A stretch of DNA of 64,000 nucleotides from Pasteurella canis. GTDB lineage: Bacteria; Pseudomonadota; Gammaproteobacteria; Enterobacterales; Pasteurellaceae. The notes beneath the pieces are model-generated. The model did not search any database. It was given only the letters and a program-made list of their open reading frames with translations, and was not told the DNA's origin. The DNA lies in the NCBI RefSeq assembly GCF_900454865.1, contig NZ_UGTV01000015.1, positions 248,001-312,000 on the forward strand, in the 5' to 3' direction. The translations under genes were made by a program, and so were the position numbers. Every line of letters begins with the position of its first letter. Position 1 is the first letter of the stretch. Positions 39,372 through 50,177 of this stretch are shown here, piece by piece.

Positions 39372-40742
39372 TTAGACAGCGTGCGGTTGACGAGTATTAG
39401 TATTGACTAAATTACGCATCAGTAATGCATAATCTAATTGCACATCTTCTGGGACATCTAAAAATACAAAATGACCATCGCCTAATCCTGCTTCTATAGC
39501 TTCATCTTTACGATTAAGCATACGCTGAATTTTGAACACAACGTTTCCTTTTGGTGTCATCATTTCAACTTCATCACCAAGTAAGAACTTATTTTTTACA
39601 GCCACTTCCGCCATACCTTGTTGATTACGTTTGCCCGTAAACTCACCAACAAATTGTTGACGTTCTGAAATCGAGTAGCCATAGTCATAATTTTGGTATT
39701 CATCGTGCGTATGACGGCGTAAGAAACCTTCTGTATAGCCACGGTGAGCAAGTGATTCTAGCGTGTCCATTAAACCTTCATCAAATGGTTTGCCTGCCAC
39801 TGCATCGTCAATTGCTTTACGATATACTTGTGCTGTTCTTGCACAATAATAGAAAGATTTAGTGCGTCCTTCTATTTTGAGTGAATGTACGCCAAGTGCG
39901 GTCAGTTTTTCTACATGTTGTACGGCACGTAGATCTTTAGAGTTCATGATATAAGTGCCATGCTCATCTTCAAATGCCGACATTTGTTCTTCTGGGCGCT
40001 GGCTTTCTGCAAGTAAAAATACTTTGCTAGTTGTATCACCCTCACCTAAAGTAGGGGCAACATTTTTAACTGGAATTTCTTCGCCTATATTGACGATATT
40101 TCCAATATCATCTTCTTTGCCTTCTGTAACACTATATTCCCAACGACAAGCATTAGTACAAGTACCTTGGTTTGGATCACGTTTATTGATATAGCCAGAT
40201 AGTAGACAACGCCCTGAGTAAGCCATACATAATGCACCATGTACAAAAACTTCAATTTCCATATCGGGTACATGTTGGCGAATTTCAGCAATTTCATCCA
40301 GTGAAAGTTCCCGTGATAAAATTACTCGGGTTAACCCCATTTGTTTCCAGAATTTCACTGAAGCCCAGTTCACTGCGTTTGCTTGAACTGAAAGATGAAT
40401 AGCAACATGTGGGAAGTGTTCACGTACTAACATAATTAAGCCAGGATCAGACATAATTAATGCATCAGGTCCCATAGCAATGACGGGTTCTAAATCGCGA
40501 ATAAATGTTTTTAATTTTGAATTGTGTGGTGCGATGTTAACCACAACATAGAATTTTTTACCAAGTGAATGGGCTTCATCAATGCCAATTTTTAAATTAG
40601 CATGGTTAAATTCATTATTACGTACACGCAAGCTATAGCGTGGTTGTCCAGCATAGACAGCATCTGCACCATAGGCAAAAGCATAACGCATATTTTTTAA
40701 TGAGCCTGCTGGAGAGAGCAGCTCAGGAGTGAAAGTTGTCAT
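39372..40742 (-). CDS. trhP: tRNA 5-hydroxyuridine synthesis protein TrhP (YegQ, peptidase U32 family)
   Basis: A 456-residue U32-family protein that helps form 5-hydroxyuridine at tRNA position 34, using prephenate. It shows 'ELLSPAGSLKNMRYAFAYGADAVYAG', 'HGALCMAYSGRCLLSGYINKRDPNQGTCTNACRW' (four cysteines probably holding an Fe-S cluster) and 'SLKIEGRTKSFYYCARTAQVYR'. The length fits YegQ (453) and not the longer rRNA paralogue RlhA. A Hin uptake signal lies within (39894-39902). It is transcribed alone between two hairpins. 'Protease' in older annotations reflects the family name only. Confidence 0.9.
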   Translation of the reverse strand: MTTFTPELLSPAGSLKNMRYAFAYGADAVYAGQPRYSLRVRNNEFNHANLKIGIDEAHSLGKKFYVVVNIAPHNSKLKTFIRDLEPVIAMGPDALIMSDPGLIMLVREHFPHVAIHLSVQANAVNWASVKFWKQMGLTRVILSRELSLDEIAEIRQHVPDMEIEVFVHGALCMAYSGRCLLSGYINKRDPNQGTCTNACRWEYSVTEGKEDDIGNIVNIGEEIPVKNVAPTLGEGDTTSKVFLLAESQRPEEQMSAFEDEHGTYIMNSKDLRAVQHVEKLTALGVHSLKIEGRTKSFYYCARTAQVYRKAIDDAVAGKPFDEGLMDTLESLAHRGYTEGFLRRHTHDEYQNYDYGYSISERQQFVGEFTGKRNQQGMAEVAVKNKFLLGDEVEMMTPKGNVVFKIQRMLNRKDEAIEAGLGDGHFVFLDVPEDVQLDYALLMRNLVNTNTRQPHAV

Positions 40743-40860
40743 AGTGTTTCCGTTAGTCTGAGTTCAAGTCAGGTATTCACTGTCGTGAATAATTAAAGGG
40801 CAATATTGTATGGGGATTTTAGACTTTGTAAAGTAGAAAGCATTCGTCTAAATAAAAAGT

Positions 40861-40895
40861 GCGGTCTATTTTAACACTTTTTTAAAATAGACCGC
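40861..40895 (-). terminator. Terminator of the ydgA-like gene with an uptake signal
   Basis: A 14-bp perfect stem, GCGGTCTATTTTAA (40861-40874) with TTAAAATAGACCGC (40882-40895), 7-base loop. The minus-strand continuation is ACTTTTTATT; a Hin uptake signal overlaps the base of the stem (40858-40866). Confidence 0.88.
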
Positions 40896-40901
40896 TTTTG
40901 A

Positions 40902-43034
40902 TTAAGGATTTGTAGGTTGGTTCTCTTGTTCAACTGTTGATGGTAATTCAGAAACAGGTTGTTCAAGAGAAGAGGATTCATCAATCGTTTCTGATTTTGT
41001 TGGTGAATTGAGCTTGTCCATTACTTCGTCAAATGGTTGACCATTAATAGTTTTCACATGATTTTGTTGTACATAATGGATGACGTAATTGTCATCTTGC
41101 TCGATAAAATAAGGGGCTAATTGCTCATTTGGTTTCACATAAGTACGTAGCATATCCCAAATATTGTGCTCTTGATTATCATTTGCTTGAATATCTTTAA
41201 TTAGTCCTTTTGCAAGAGTTAATTTGATATCCATATTGGCGTACATGACACTAGATAACATATTGATTATATTCAAATACATCATGTTATTTTCAGAAGG
41301 TATAAGCTCAACAGTTAAATTAGCACTGATAGGATACGCTTGGCTATTAGGGAGAGTATCTAAAAAAGCCTTCAATTCTGCATTTTTAATTGTAGGTGTT
41401 GTTTCATTTGCAAAACTTTTTTGCCATTTTTGGTAGGTTTTTTCTGAAAGATAGAATGCACATAACATTCGATAACTATTGTCATAGCATAGATCTAATG
41501 GTGAAGCAGTTTTGCGTGGCGCTAGACGAAATGGGATTTGGTAGTTTAAATCATTAACTTGTAATTTAATATCATCATAGACAAATTTTCCAAGAGAAAG
41601 CGTTGAGGTATAGCCATATTTCTCTTGTTGTTGATCCTCTGTATGGGCCATCTTGAGTTTGTTTAATGCTAATTTTTTTGCTGATTGAGTATCAGCATAG
41701 CTTAATTCATCTATACTGAGTGTGAATTCATTTTTTTCATTAAATGTGGCTAAGTTGTGTTTCAATGTTTCAATGAAAGCTGGATCATCTTTCTCTGGGA
41801 AAGTCTTCATTGTTGATCCATTTTTTAATAGGTCTGTATAGAATCGAAGTAAACTCAAGCGATTGTCTAAGTTTATTTGAGCAAGTTTGTGTGTTGCAGA
41901 TAAGCCTTTTAGGATTAATGTTTCTTTGTTATCTTTATGTCCTTCTCCATCTAAAGTGATTTGTTTTGCATTGAGTACTAAGTCTGTGTTGATATTTTGA
42001 CGATCTTGATTATTAGCCTCGAAAGACAAAGAAAAATCGTTTAGTTTTAAAAACCTATTTTGATAGGGATTTTCCAGTAAGTTTAATTCCTTCATTGCTA
42101 TTTTTGCTTCTGCGGAATCGTTATTAAATAGCGTATCAGCAATCAACTGAATAACTTCAGGAAAGGTTTTATTTTCTTCTAGGATACTGCTAAATTCACG
42201 GTAGAAACTTAAACTATTAGGGATTTTTGTGTGCTTAGATGAGAACACAAATTCATTTATAGCAGTTTGATCTTTTTCTGAGATTTTATTTTTGTTTGAG
42301 ATATTAACTTTTTTGCTATTAAACTCTGTAGTCAAATCATAGTACTGTTCGTTTAAAGATTTGTTGAGTGAATAACGCATTTGTTCTAATTTGATATTCG
42401 TATTTTCACCATTTAATAAGTAAATATCAGCATTTTTTACGTTTAATTCTAATTCAGCCAAATCATAGTGATGATCCCCAATTGGGATCAGTACATATTG
42501 CCCAGTCACTCCATCAAATTTTGTCTTTGCATCATAATTAAAGCCAGAGAGTTGGCTTTGGATTTCCATAGACTTTGTTTTTGCCGCGTAGTTAATATCA
42601 ATTTGTAGATCCTGTGGTTTGTTAGCAAGATCTCTAAATTGTGTCACAATATTAGATTGTAGGTAGTCGCCGACGACAGAGAATTTACTATTAATACTAT
42701 TTTTATCAATAGTGATATTTAATTTTTTATTTAATTCGCTGATAAGAGGTTGAGGAATATGTGATTCTGCAATAATCGTAAAAGGGAGTGCAGTCAATTT
42801 TGTTGAAATAATGTTTGTTTTATGCTGTTTATCATCTTCAAGACTAAAAACTAATTCACGTTGGAAAAAATTAGCTTGTTTTTCAGTAACATGTAAGGTT
42901 AGTTGATCTTTAAGATGATAAGGAAAACTTTGCAAACTAAGATTAATTTTATGATTAGTGTAATACTGTGCTGCTATACCTAAAGCAAGTGTAATGCCTG
43001 ATAAAATAAGCGTGATTTTTGCTTTTCTATTCAT
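40902..43034 (-). CDS. YdgA-family protein (DUF945)
   Basis: A 710-residue protein with an N-terminal membrane anchor (about residues 7-23, 'ITLILSGITLALGIAAQYY') and a long beta-rich, probably periplasmic body; the last 60 residues are rich in Ser, Glu and Pro. The arrangement and the 'LNKLKMAHTEDQQ...YGYTSTLSLGKFVYDD' type repeats fit DUF945, whose E. coli members are YdgA and YihF. Function unknown; envelope role inferred from topology. The frame reaches 43094, but the ATG at 43034 has GGGGAAAT before it and starts directly at the anchor. It is longer than E. coli YdgA (502) by about 200 residues. Single gene with its own terminator. Confidence 0.68.
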   Translation of the reverse strand: MNRKAKITLILSGITLALGIAAQYYTNHKINLSLQSFPYHLKDQLTLHVTEKQANFFQRELVFSLEDDKQHKTNIISTKLTALPFTIIAESHIPQPLISELNKKLNITIDKNSINSKFSVVGDYLQSNIVTQFRDLANKPQDLQIDINYAAKTKSMEIQSQLSGFNYDAKTKFDGVTGQYVLIPIGDHHYDLAELELNVKNADIYLLNGENTNIKLEQMRYSLNKSLNEQYYDLTTEFNSKKVNISNKNKISEKDQTAINEFVFSSKHTKIPNSLSFYREFSSILEENKTFPEVIQLIADTLFNNDSAEAKIAMKELNLLENPYQNRFLKLNDFSLSFEANNQDRQNINTDLVLNAKQITLDGEGHKDNKETLILKGLSATHKLAQINLDNRLSLLRFYTDLLKNGSTMKTFPEKDDPAFIETLKHNLATFNEKNEFTLSIDELSYADTQSAKKLALNKLKMAHTEDQQQEKYGYTSTLSLGKFVYDDIKLQVNDLNYQIPFRLAPRKTASPLDLCYDNSYRMLCAFYLSEKTYQKWQKSFANETTPTIKNAELKAFLDTLPNSQAYPISANLTVELIPSENNMMYLNIINMLSSVMYANMDIKLTLAKGLIKDIQANDNQEHNIWDMLRTYVKPNEQLAPYFIEQDDNYVIHYVQQNHVKTINGQPFDEVMDKLNSPTKSETIDESSSLEQPVSELPSTVEQENQPTNP

Positions 43035-43195
43035 TATTTCCCCACTCCGTCTATTTTGACGTAATTGACATAGTATAAAGTATAACGAATTCATATTCTG
43101 AGTACAAATTCCTGTGTTTGGCTAGATCATGAATTCAATTCATTTATAGAATGAATTTTTTAAGGATTGACATAATAGATTTTTCTCTTTAATTT

Positions 43196-43211
43196 AGCCA
43201 TATAGACATCT
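43196..43211 (+). promoter_or_regulatory. Possible MetJ operator before metF
   Basis: AGACATCT (43204-43211) matches the MetJ box AGACGTCT at seven of eight bases; the adjoining 8-mer AGCCATAT matches at five. MetJ binds two or more tandem boxes, so this is a weak but well-placed site, 28 bases before the metF start. Confidence 0.45.
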
Positions 43212-43235
43212 AAAAATGATTTTATTCTGAGGTGA

Positions 43236-44123
<888 letters not shown>

Positions 44124-44480
44124 GGCTAGATGAGTGACCTGTTTTAGTAAAATTTAGTACTTAAAACTAAAAATGGGAATTAAAAAGATAATAGGTGGAT
44201 TTTATACTGAGTTTTTTTAATAAATTAGAAGAAAGTTCGGCTTTCTCTTTCTTTTGTAGAGCTGTTTAATATATATATAGCCATATTTAGTGATAAATAA
44301 TGTGTTTTATCTAAAAATATGGCTCTTTTTTTCGAAAAAAATTAATAAAAAATGATATTTTTTCACATTTTATTTACATTAGGGATTGCTATTTGGTCTA
44401 AAAATTGCCATATTCGTAGATGCTTATGCAAACAAAAGGTACATCTTTTGTACTAAATCGACAACATCTTGGAGTGAACA
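44124..44480. other. Gap between metF and dppA
   Basis: About 355 bases. A long hairpin ending in a T-run (44279-44331) terminates metF or separates the units; a smaller GAAAG-ttcgg-CTTTC element lies before it (44231-44245). The last 140 bases are very AT-rich and would hold the dppA promoter. No reading frame is convincing. Confidence 0.45.
44279..44331 (+). terminator. Terminator between metF and dppA
   Basis: AGCCATATTT (44279-44288) pairs with AAATATGGCT (44315-44324), with an inner GATAAA/TTTATC stem, followed by CTTTTTTT. Confidence 0.78.
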
Positions 44481-45995
44481 ATGAAAAAATTAACAAAACT
44501 CTCTCTTATCGCATTGGCGATGACTTCGACTGCCGCTTTCGCAGCGGGTCCGAAAACATTTGTGTACTGTTCTGAGGCATCCCCTTCTTATTTAAGCCCA
44601 GTACTAGGTACGGATGGTGCGACTATTGATGCTTCTGGTCAGGCAATGTTTAATGGTTTAACGACTTTTGAGCGTGGTACGACGAATGTAATTCCTGCAC
44701 TAGCAGAAAAATGGGACGTTGCAGAAGATGGTAAAACTTACGTGTTTCATTTACGTAAGGGCGTGAAGTTCCATAGTAATAAAGCCTTTAAACCAACCCG
44801 TGATTTTAACGCTGATGATGTTGTTTTCTCCTTCAATCGTCAATTAGATCCAAACCACCCTTATCACAAAGTATCTGGTGGTAATTATGAATATTTTATC
44901 GGTATGGATATGCAAAATATCATTGATAAAGTAGAAAAAGTGGATGACTACACTGTAAAAATTAGTTTGAAAGTTCCTAATGCACCATTTTTAGCAAATT
45001 TGGCGATGGATTTTGCTTCAATTTATTCTGCAGAATATGCAGATGCGATGGCAAAAGCAAAAACACCTGAAAAATTAGATAGTGTACCAATTGGTACAGG
45101 TCCATTTGAATTTGTTTCTTATCAAAAAGATTCTTCTGTACGTTATGCTAAGTTACAGAAAGGAGAATGTCATGCAGCACCATATCCAAATCCAGCAGAT
45201 ATTGCAAAATTAAAAGCAGATCCAAACATTAATTTATTAACTAAGCCTGGTTTGAATGTAGGTTATTTAAACTTTAATGTAAAAAAAGCACCATTTGATA
45301 ATGTCAAAGTACGTCAAGCATTAAATTATGCTGTAAATAAAGAAGCGATTATTGAGTCTGTTTATCAAGGCGCTGGACAAGTTGCCAAAAACCCGATCCC
45401 GCCAACAATGTGGTCTTACAATGATGATGTAAAAGATTACGAATATAATCCTGAGAAAGCAAAGGCACTATTAAAAGAAGCGGGCTTTGAAAATGGGTTT
45501 GAAACGGATTTATGGGCAATGCCTGTATCTCGTCCATATAATCCAAATGCACGTCGTATGGCTGAATTAGTTCAAGCAGATTGGGAAAAAGTAGGCGTAA
45601 AAACAAAAATTGTTAGTTATGAATGGGGTGAATATCTCAAACGTATGCGCGCGGGCGATCACCAAACTGGTATGATGGGCTGGACTGGTGATAATGGTGA
45701 TCCTGACAACTTCTTAAATACGTTATTAAGTTGTGCAGCAGTTGAGTCTGGTTCTAATTATGCAAAATTCTGTCATCCAGAATTTAATGATCTTGTGACA
45801 AAAGCGGCGCAAGTGACTGATCCAGCAGAACGTACAGCGATTTATAAACAGGCACAAGTTGTCTTTAAAGAACAAGCACCATGGATTACAATTGCTCACT
45901 CAACTACGTATTTCCCTGTACGTAAAGAGGCCACAGGCTATGTAATCGATCCATTTGGCTTACATAATTTCTATCATGTTGATTTAGAAAAGTAA
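44481..45995 (+). CDS. dppA: Dipeptide/heme-type periplasmic binding protein DppA, with an internal deletion
   Basis: A 504-residue family-5 solute-binding protein with a Sec signal peptide (1-21, cut after 'STAAFA'). It would bind dipeptides (and heme or 5-aminolevulinate in some species) for the DppBCDF importer downstream. Most of the protein matches E. coli DppA closely, e.g. 'VGYLNFNVKKAPFDNVKVRQALNYAVNKEAI', 'PPTMWSYNDDV' and 'MGWTGDNGDPDNF'. However, 'GTGPFEFVSYQKDS' runs straight into 'SVRYAKLQKGEC' (about 45127-45140). The roughly 28 residues normally between them, with the conserved YWG and the 'LVFSITPDA' strand, are missing, and the length is about 30 below normal. The frame is intact, so a protein is made, but ligand binding may be affected. 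Confidence 0.85.
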   Translation: MKKLTKLSLIALAMTSTAAFAAGPKTFVYCSEASPSYLSPVLGTDGATIDASGQAMFNGLTTFERGTTNVIPALAEKWDVAEDGKTYVFHLRKGVKFHSNKAFKPTRDFNADDVVFSFNRQLDPNHPYHKVSGGNYEYFIGMDMQNIIDKVEKVDDYTVKISLKVPNAPFLANLAMDFASIYSAEYADAMAKAKTPEKLDSVPIGTGPFEFVSYQKDSSVRYAKLQKGECHAAPYPNPADIAKLKADPNINLLTKPGLNVGYLNFNVKKAPFDNVKVRQALNYAVNKEAIIESVYQGAGQVAKNPIPPTMWSYNDDVKDYEYNPEKAKALLKEAGFENGFETDLWAMPVSRPYNPNARRMAELVQADWEKVGVKTKIVSYEWGEYLKRMRAGDHQTGMMGWTGDNGDPDNFLNTLLSCAAVESGSNYAKFCHPEFNDLVTKAAQVTDPAERTAIYKQAQVVFKEQAPWITIAHSTTYFPVRKEATGYVIDPFGLHNFYHVDLEK

Positions 45996-46041
45996 GTTGT
46001 TAGCTTAAGTGCGGTCAAATTTTTATGAATTTGGCAATAAG

Positions 46042-46074
46042 GGATAGCATGAGTCATATAAGCTTGTGCTATCC
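46042..46074 (+). repeat. Intercistronic hairpin between dppA and dppB
   Basis: GGATAGCA (46042-46049) pairs with TGCTATCC (46067-46074) over a 17-base loop, without a following T-run. It probably stabilises the dppA message or weakens read-through into dppB, as seen in many binding-protein operons. A Hin uptake signal (46008-46016) lies just before it. Confidence 0.5.
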
Positions 46075-46182
46075 TAATTAAGTTATCATTTATTCTACTT
46101 TCAGTTTGACCAGTTATAATTTTCCTCTTTATTTATAGGGGAGCAAGGGATTCAACACTATAAATAATATAGAGAGTCTTCG

Positions 46183-47187
46183 ATGTTTCAATTTATTTTT
46201 AAACGCCTTTTAATGGTTATTCCTACGTTTATTGCAATAACCTTGATTACTTTTGCGTTAGTTCATATGATTCCAGGCGACCCAATCGAAATTCGTATGG
46301 GAGAGCGTGGTTTGACCCCAGAAGTGCATGCTGAAATGATGCAAAAGCTGGGATTGGATAGGCCTTTACCTGAACAGTATTTCAGCTATGTTAAAGGTGT
46401 ATTACAAGGCGATTTAGGCACTTCATTTCGTAACAATGAACCTGTACTCAAAGAATTTTTTACACTCTTTCCTGCCACCGTCGAATTAGCTTTTTTTGCT
46501 TTGTTATGGTCGTTAATTTTAGGTGTTTTTTTAGGGGTAATCGCAGCTGTTAAAAAAGATTCCTGGATATCACATACAGTAACCACACTTTCTCTCACAG
46601 GTTATTCAATGCCAATTTTTTGGTGGGGATTAATTTTAATTCTGTATTTTTCGACTCCATTAGGATTGCCTGCGTCAGGGCGTTTACCTGCAGAGTATTG
46701 GATTGAAGCTGAAACAGGTTTCATGTTGATCGATACTTGGAACTCAGATGAACCAGGCGCATTTTTAGCCGCCATTAAGTCATTGATCTTACCTTCAGTT
46801 GTGCTTGGTACGATTCCTTTAGCTGTTATCACTCGTATGACACGATCTTCTATGTTAGAAGTGCTTGGTGAAGATTATATTCGTACAGCAAAAGCCAAGG
46901 GCTTGAACACAACACGTATTGTCGTAATTCATGCTTTACGGAATGCGTTAATTCCTGTTGTTACAGTTGTAGGGCTCATTGTTGGGCAATTATTATCTGG
47001 AGCAGTGTTAACTGAAAATATTTTTTCTTGGCCAGGGATAGGAAAATGGATTATTGATGCGATTAATTCTCGAGATTATCCTGTATTACAAGGTTCTGTA
47101 TTGATTATTGCTACATTAATTATTTTAGTGAATTTAACGGTTGATGTAATTTATGGCATTGTGAATCCGCGTATTCGCCATACTTAA
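46183..47187 (+). CDS. dppB: Dipeptide ABC transporter permease DppB
   Basis: A 334-residue inner-membrane permease with six helices. N-terminal 'LITFALVHMIPGDPIEIRMGERG' is typical of the DppB/OppB half, and the cytoplasmic EAA loop is 'SSMLEVLGEDYIRTAKAKGLNTTRI'. It forms the channel with DppC. It starts 187 bases after dppA, with an intercistronic hairpin between them. Confidence 0.95.
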   Translation: MFQFIFKRLLMVIPTFIAITLITFALVHMIPGDPIEIRMGERGLTPEVHAEMMQKLGLDRPLPEQYFSYVKGVLQGDLGTSFRNNEPVLKEFFTLFPATVELAFFALLWSLILGVFLGVIAAVKKDSWISHTVTTLSLTGYSMPIFWWGLILILYFSTPLGLPASGRLPAEYWIEAETGFMLIDTWNSDEPGAFLAAIKSLILPSVVLGTIPLAVITRMTRSSMLEVLGEDYIRTAKAKGLNTTRIVVIHALRNALIPVVTVVGLIVGQLLSGAVLTENIFSWPGIGKWIIDAINSRDYPVLQGSVLIIATLIILVNLTVDVIYGIVNPRIRHT

Positions 47188-47205
47188 TTTTGATTGGAGT
47201 GAAAC

Positions 47206-48099
47206 ATGTCAAGTGTGACCACACTGAGTTCACCTGCACCGAAAACACCATTACAAGAATTTTGGTTTTATTTTAAACAAAACCATGGTGCGGTGATTGG
47301 ATTAACTTTTATTACGATTGTTTTAATTGTTTGTATTTTTGCAGGGCTGATAGCCCCTTTCGATCCTATTGCACAAGACCGAAGTGCTTTATTACTTCCT
47401 CCCTCATGGGTTGAAGGCGGAAATAGTGCCTATTTATTAGGGACTGATGATATTGGACGTGATATTTTATCGCGTATTATCTACGGTGCTCGCCTTTCTG
47501 TATTTATTGGTTTAACTATTGTTTTATTATCTTGTTTTTTTGGCGTGATTTTGGGTTTACTCGCAGGTTATTATGGCGGTTTAATTGATACAATCATTAT
47601 GCGCTTTGTGGATATTATGTTAGCTATTCCGAGTTTATTATTGACCATCGGTGTAGTAACAATTCTTGGACCCTCTTTAACTAATGCTGCAATTGCAATT
47701 GCGGTTGTTTCCATTCCAAGTTATGTCCGTTTAACCCGAGCCTCAGTTTTAAGTGAGAAAAATCGTGATTATGTCATAGCGTCTCGCGTTGCGGGTGCTA
47801 GTGTATTCCGTCTAATGTTCATTGTTATTTTACCTAACTGTTTAGCGCCATTAATTGTACAAATGACAATGGGGATTTCTAATGCTATTCTTGAGCTTGC
47901 AGCATTAGGTTTCTTGGGGATTGGGGCGCAACCACCCACACCAGAGTTAGGTACTATGTTGGCGGAATCTCGAGGCTTTATGCAAACTGCGCATTGGCTA
48001 GTTACAATTCCTGGTTTGGCCATTCTTTCTCTCGTGCTTGCTTTCAATTTAATGGGTGATGGTTTACGAGATGCGTTAGATCCAAAATTAAAACAATAA
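47206..48099 (+). CDS. dppC: Dipeptide ABC transporter permease DppC
   Basis: A 297-residue inner-membrane partner of DppB. It has the OppC-type N-terminal helix, the '[23 protein letters not shown]' periplasmic segment, and the EAA loop '[22 protein letters not shown]'. It begins 18 bases after dppB with a TTGGAG ribosome site. Confidence 0.95.
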   Translation: MSSVTTLSSPAPKTPLQEFWFYFKQNHGAVIGLTFITIVLIVCIFAGLIAPFDPIAQDRSALLLPPSWVEGGNSAYLLGTDDIGRDILSRIIYGARLSVFIGLTIVLLSCFFGVILGLLAGYYGGLIDTIIMRFVDIMLAIPSLLLTIGVVTILGPSLTNAAIAIAVVSIPSYVRLTRASVLSEKNRDYVIASRVAGASVFRLMFIVILPNCLAPLIVQMTMGISNAILELAALGFLGIGAQPPTPELGTMLAESRGFMQTAHWLVTIPGLAILSLVLAFNLMGDGLRDALDPKLKQ

Positions 48100-48109
48100 G
48101 AGGAAAAGC

Positions 48110-49105
48110 ATGGCGTTATTAAATGTAGAAAATTTATCTGTTCATTTCGGTGATGAAAAAGCACCATTTAAAGCAGTTGATCGCATTAATTACACTATAA
48201 ATGAAGGTGAAGTATTAGGTATCGTCGGAGAGTCAGGTTCAGGAAAATCAGTGAGTTCATTAGCGATTATGGGCTTAATTGATTACCCTGGTCGTGTGTA
48301 TGCTGACAAGTTGGAATTTAATCAAAGTGATTTGTTGACACTGAATGCTAAGCAAAAACAAAAAATTGTAGGTGCAGATGTGTCGATGATTTTCCAAGAT
48401 GCGATGACTAGCTTAAATCCGAGTTATACGGTTGGTTATCAAATCATGGAAGCGTTGAAAGTACATCAAGGTGGAAGTAAAGCATGGCGACGAGAGCGAA
48501 CAATCGAATTATTAACATTGGTAGGCATTCCAGATCCTACTTCTCGTTTAGATGTTTATCCACATCAACTCTCTGGTGGTATGAGTCAGCGTGTGATGAT
48601 CGCAATGGCGATTGCTTGTAATCCAAAACTATTAATTGCAGATGAGCCTACAACAGCACTTGATGTGACGATTCAAGCGCAAATTATTGATTTGTTACTT
48701 GAACTACAACGTAAAAAGAATATGGCATTAATCTTGATCACGCATGATCTCGCTTTAGTAGCAGAAGCTGCACACCGTATTATTGTGATGTACGCAGGGC
48801 AAGTTGTAGAGGAGGGGAAAGCTGAAGAGATATTCAAAGCACCACTACACCCTTATACTCAAGCATTGTTACGTGCGCTTCCTGAATTTGCAGAAGGAAA
48901 ATCGCGTTTACAGTCTTTACCTGGTGTTGTACCTGGTAAATATGATCGTCCAACAGGTTGTTTACTAAATCCACGTTGTCCATATGCAACGGAATTATGT
49001 CGTCAGCAAGAACCTGAAACACAGATTGTAAATGGTCATCGAGTAAAATGTCATACCCCATTAAATGCGCAGGGGAGACCGACTACAGCCGCACTTGCTG
49101 TGTGA
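48110..49105 (+). CDS. dppD: Dipeptide ABC transporter ATPase DppD
   Basis: A 331-residue ATPase: Walker A 'GESGSGKS', signature '[14 protein letters not shown]', Walker B '[12 protein letters not shown]', H-loop 'ITHDLALV', and the C-terminal oligopeptide domain with '[17 protein letters not shown]'. It energises DppBC with DppF. Spacing of 10 bases to dppC shows one operon. Confidence 0.95.
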   Translation: MALLNVENLSVHFGDEKAPFKAVDRINYTINEGEVLGIVGESGSGKSVSSLAIMGLIDYPGRVYADKLEFNQSDLLTLNAKQKQKIVGADVSMIFQDAMTSLNPSYTVGYQIMEALKVHQGGSKAWRRERTIELLTLVGIPDPTSRLDVYPHQLSGGMSQRVMIAMAIACNPKLLIADEPTTALDVTIQAQIIDLLLELQRKKNMALILITHDLALVAEAAHRIIVMYAGQVVEEGKAEEIFKAPLHPYTQALLRALPEFAEGKSRLQSLPGVVPGKYDRPTGCLLNPRCPYATELCRQQEPETQIVNGHRVKCHTPLNAQGRPTTAALAV

Positions 49106-49128
49106 TAACAATAATAAAAGAGAGCAAT

Positions 49129-50109
49129 ATGCAACAAAATCAATTAGATGCTCCACTTTTGGATGCTATAAATCTTAAAAAATATTACCCAGTTAAAAAA
49201 GGGATGTTCAGTAAGCCGAGATTAGTTAAAGCGGTGGATGGAGTTTCTTTTACACTCGAACGTGGTAAAACTCTTGCAATTGTTGGAGAATCAGGTTGTG
49301 GGAAATCGACACTTGGTCGAATGTTAACAATGATTGAGGAGCCAACTTATGGTGAGTTATTTTATCAAGGACAAAATTTTTTGGTTAATGATGCAGTAAC
49401 GCAAAAATTACGCCGCAAAAAAATTCAAATTGTTTTCCAAAATCCCTATGCGTCTTTAAACCCACGTAAAAAAATAGGAGCAATTTTAGAGGAGCCTTTA
49501 TTAATTAATACTGATTTATCCGCTCATCAACGTAAACAACAAGTATTGGAAATGATGGCTAAAGTGGGTTTAAAACCTGAGTTTTATGATCGTTATCCAC
49601 ATATGTTTTCAGGTGGTCAGCGTCAACGTATCGCAATTGCTCGTGGTTTAATGTTACATCCAGATATTGTGGTCGCAGATGAGCCTGTTTCAGCTCTTGA
49701 TGTTTCGGTACGTGCTCAAGTACTCAATTTGATGATGGATTTACAAGAAGAAATGGGACTATCCTATGTCTTTATTTCTCATGATCTTTCTGTTGTGGAA
49801 CATATTGCTGATGAAGTTATGGTGATGTATTTAGGACGATGTGTTGAGCAAGGTGAAACTAAGAAAATTTTTAGTAACCCGCGTCATCCTTATACACAGG
49901 CATTATTATCTGCAACACCTCGATTAGAAGCTGAACACCGTAGAGAACGCATCAAGTTGACTGGTGAATTACCAAGTCCATTGAGCCCGCCTAAAGGCTG
50001 CGCCTTTCATGCTCGTTGTCGATTTGCAACTGCACAATGCGCAATTGAAAAGCCTGCATTAAAAACCTATGCCGATGGAACAAAAATTGCCTGCTTTATC
50101 GTCGATTAA
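49129..50109 (+). CDS. dppF: Dipeptide ABC transporter ATPase DppF
   Basis: A 326-residue second ATPase with Walker A 'GESGCGKST', signature '[14 protein letters not shown]', Walker B '[12 protein letters not shown]' and H-loop 'ISHDLSVV', ending with the cysteine-bearing '[15 protein letters not shown]'. The frame is open back to 49048, overlapping dppD; the ATG at 49129, preceded by AAAGAGAGC, is the likely start. It ends the operon at a strong terminator. Confidence 0.95.
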   Translation: MQQNQLDAPLLDAINLKKYYPVKKGMFSKPRLVKAVDGVSFTLERGKTLAIVGESGCGKSTLGRMLTMIEEPTYGELFYQGQNFLVNDAVTQKLRRKKIQIVFQNPYASLNPRKKIGAILEEPLLINTDLSAHQRKQQVLEMMAKVGLKPEFYDRYPHMFSGGQRQRIAIARGLMLHPDIVVADEPVSALDVSVRAQVLNLMMDLQEEMGLSYVFISHDLSVVEHIADEVMVMYLGRCVEQGETKKIFSNPRHPYTQALLSATPRLEAEHRRERIKLTGELPSPLSPPKGCAFHARCRFATAQCAIEKPALKTYADGTKIACFIVD

Positions 50110-50113
50110 TTAG

Positions 50114-50142
50114 AAAAAAGCGAATATTGTATTCGCTTTTTT
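50114..50142 (+). terminator. Terminator of the dpp operon
   Basis: AAAAAAGCGAATA (50114-50126) pairs with TATTCGCTTTTTT (50130-50142) around TTG; the T-run is part of the stem and continues one base beyond. It starts 4 bases after the stop. Confidence 0.92.
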
Positions 50143-50177
50143 TACTTTTTCAAACTTCTCTGAAATCAGCCGCACTT

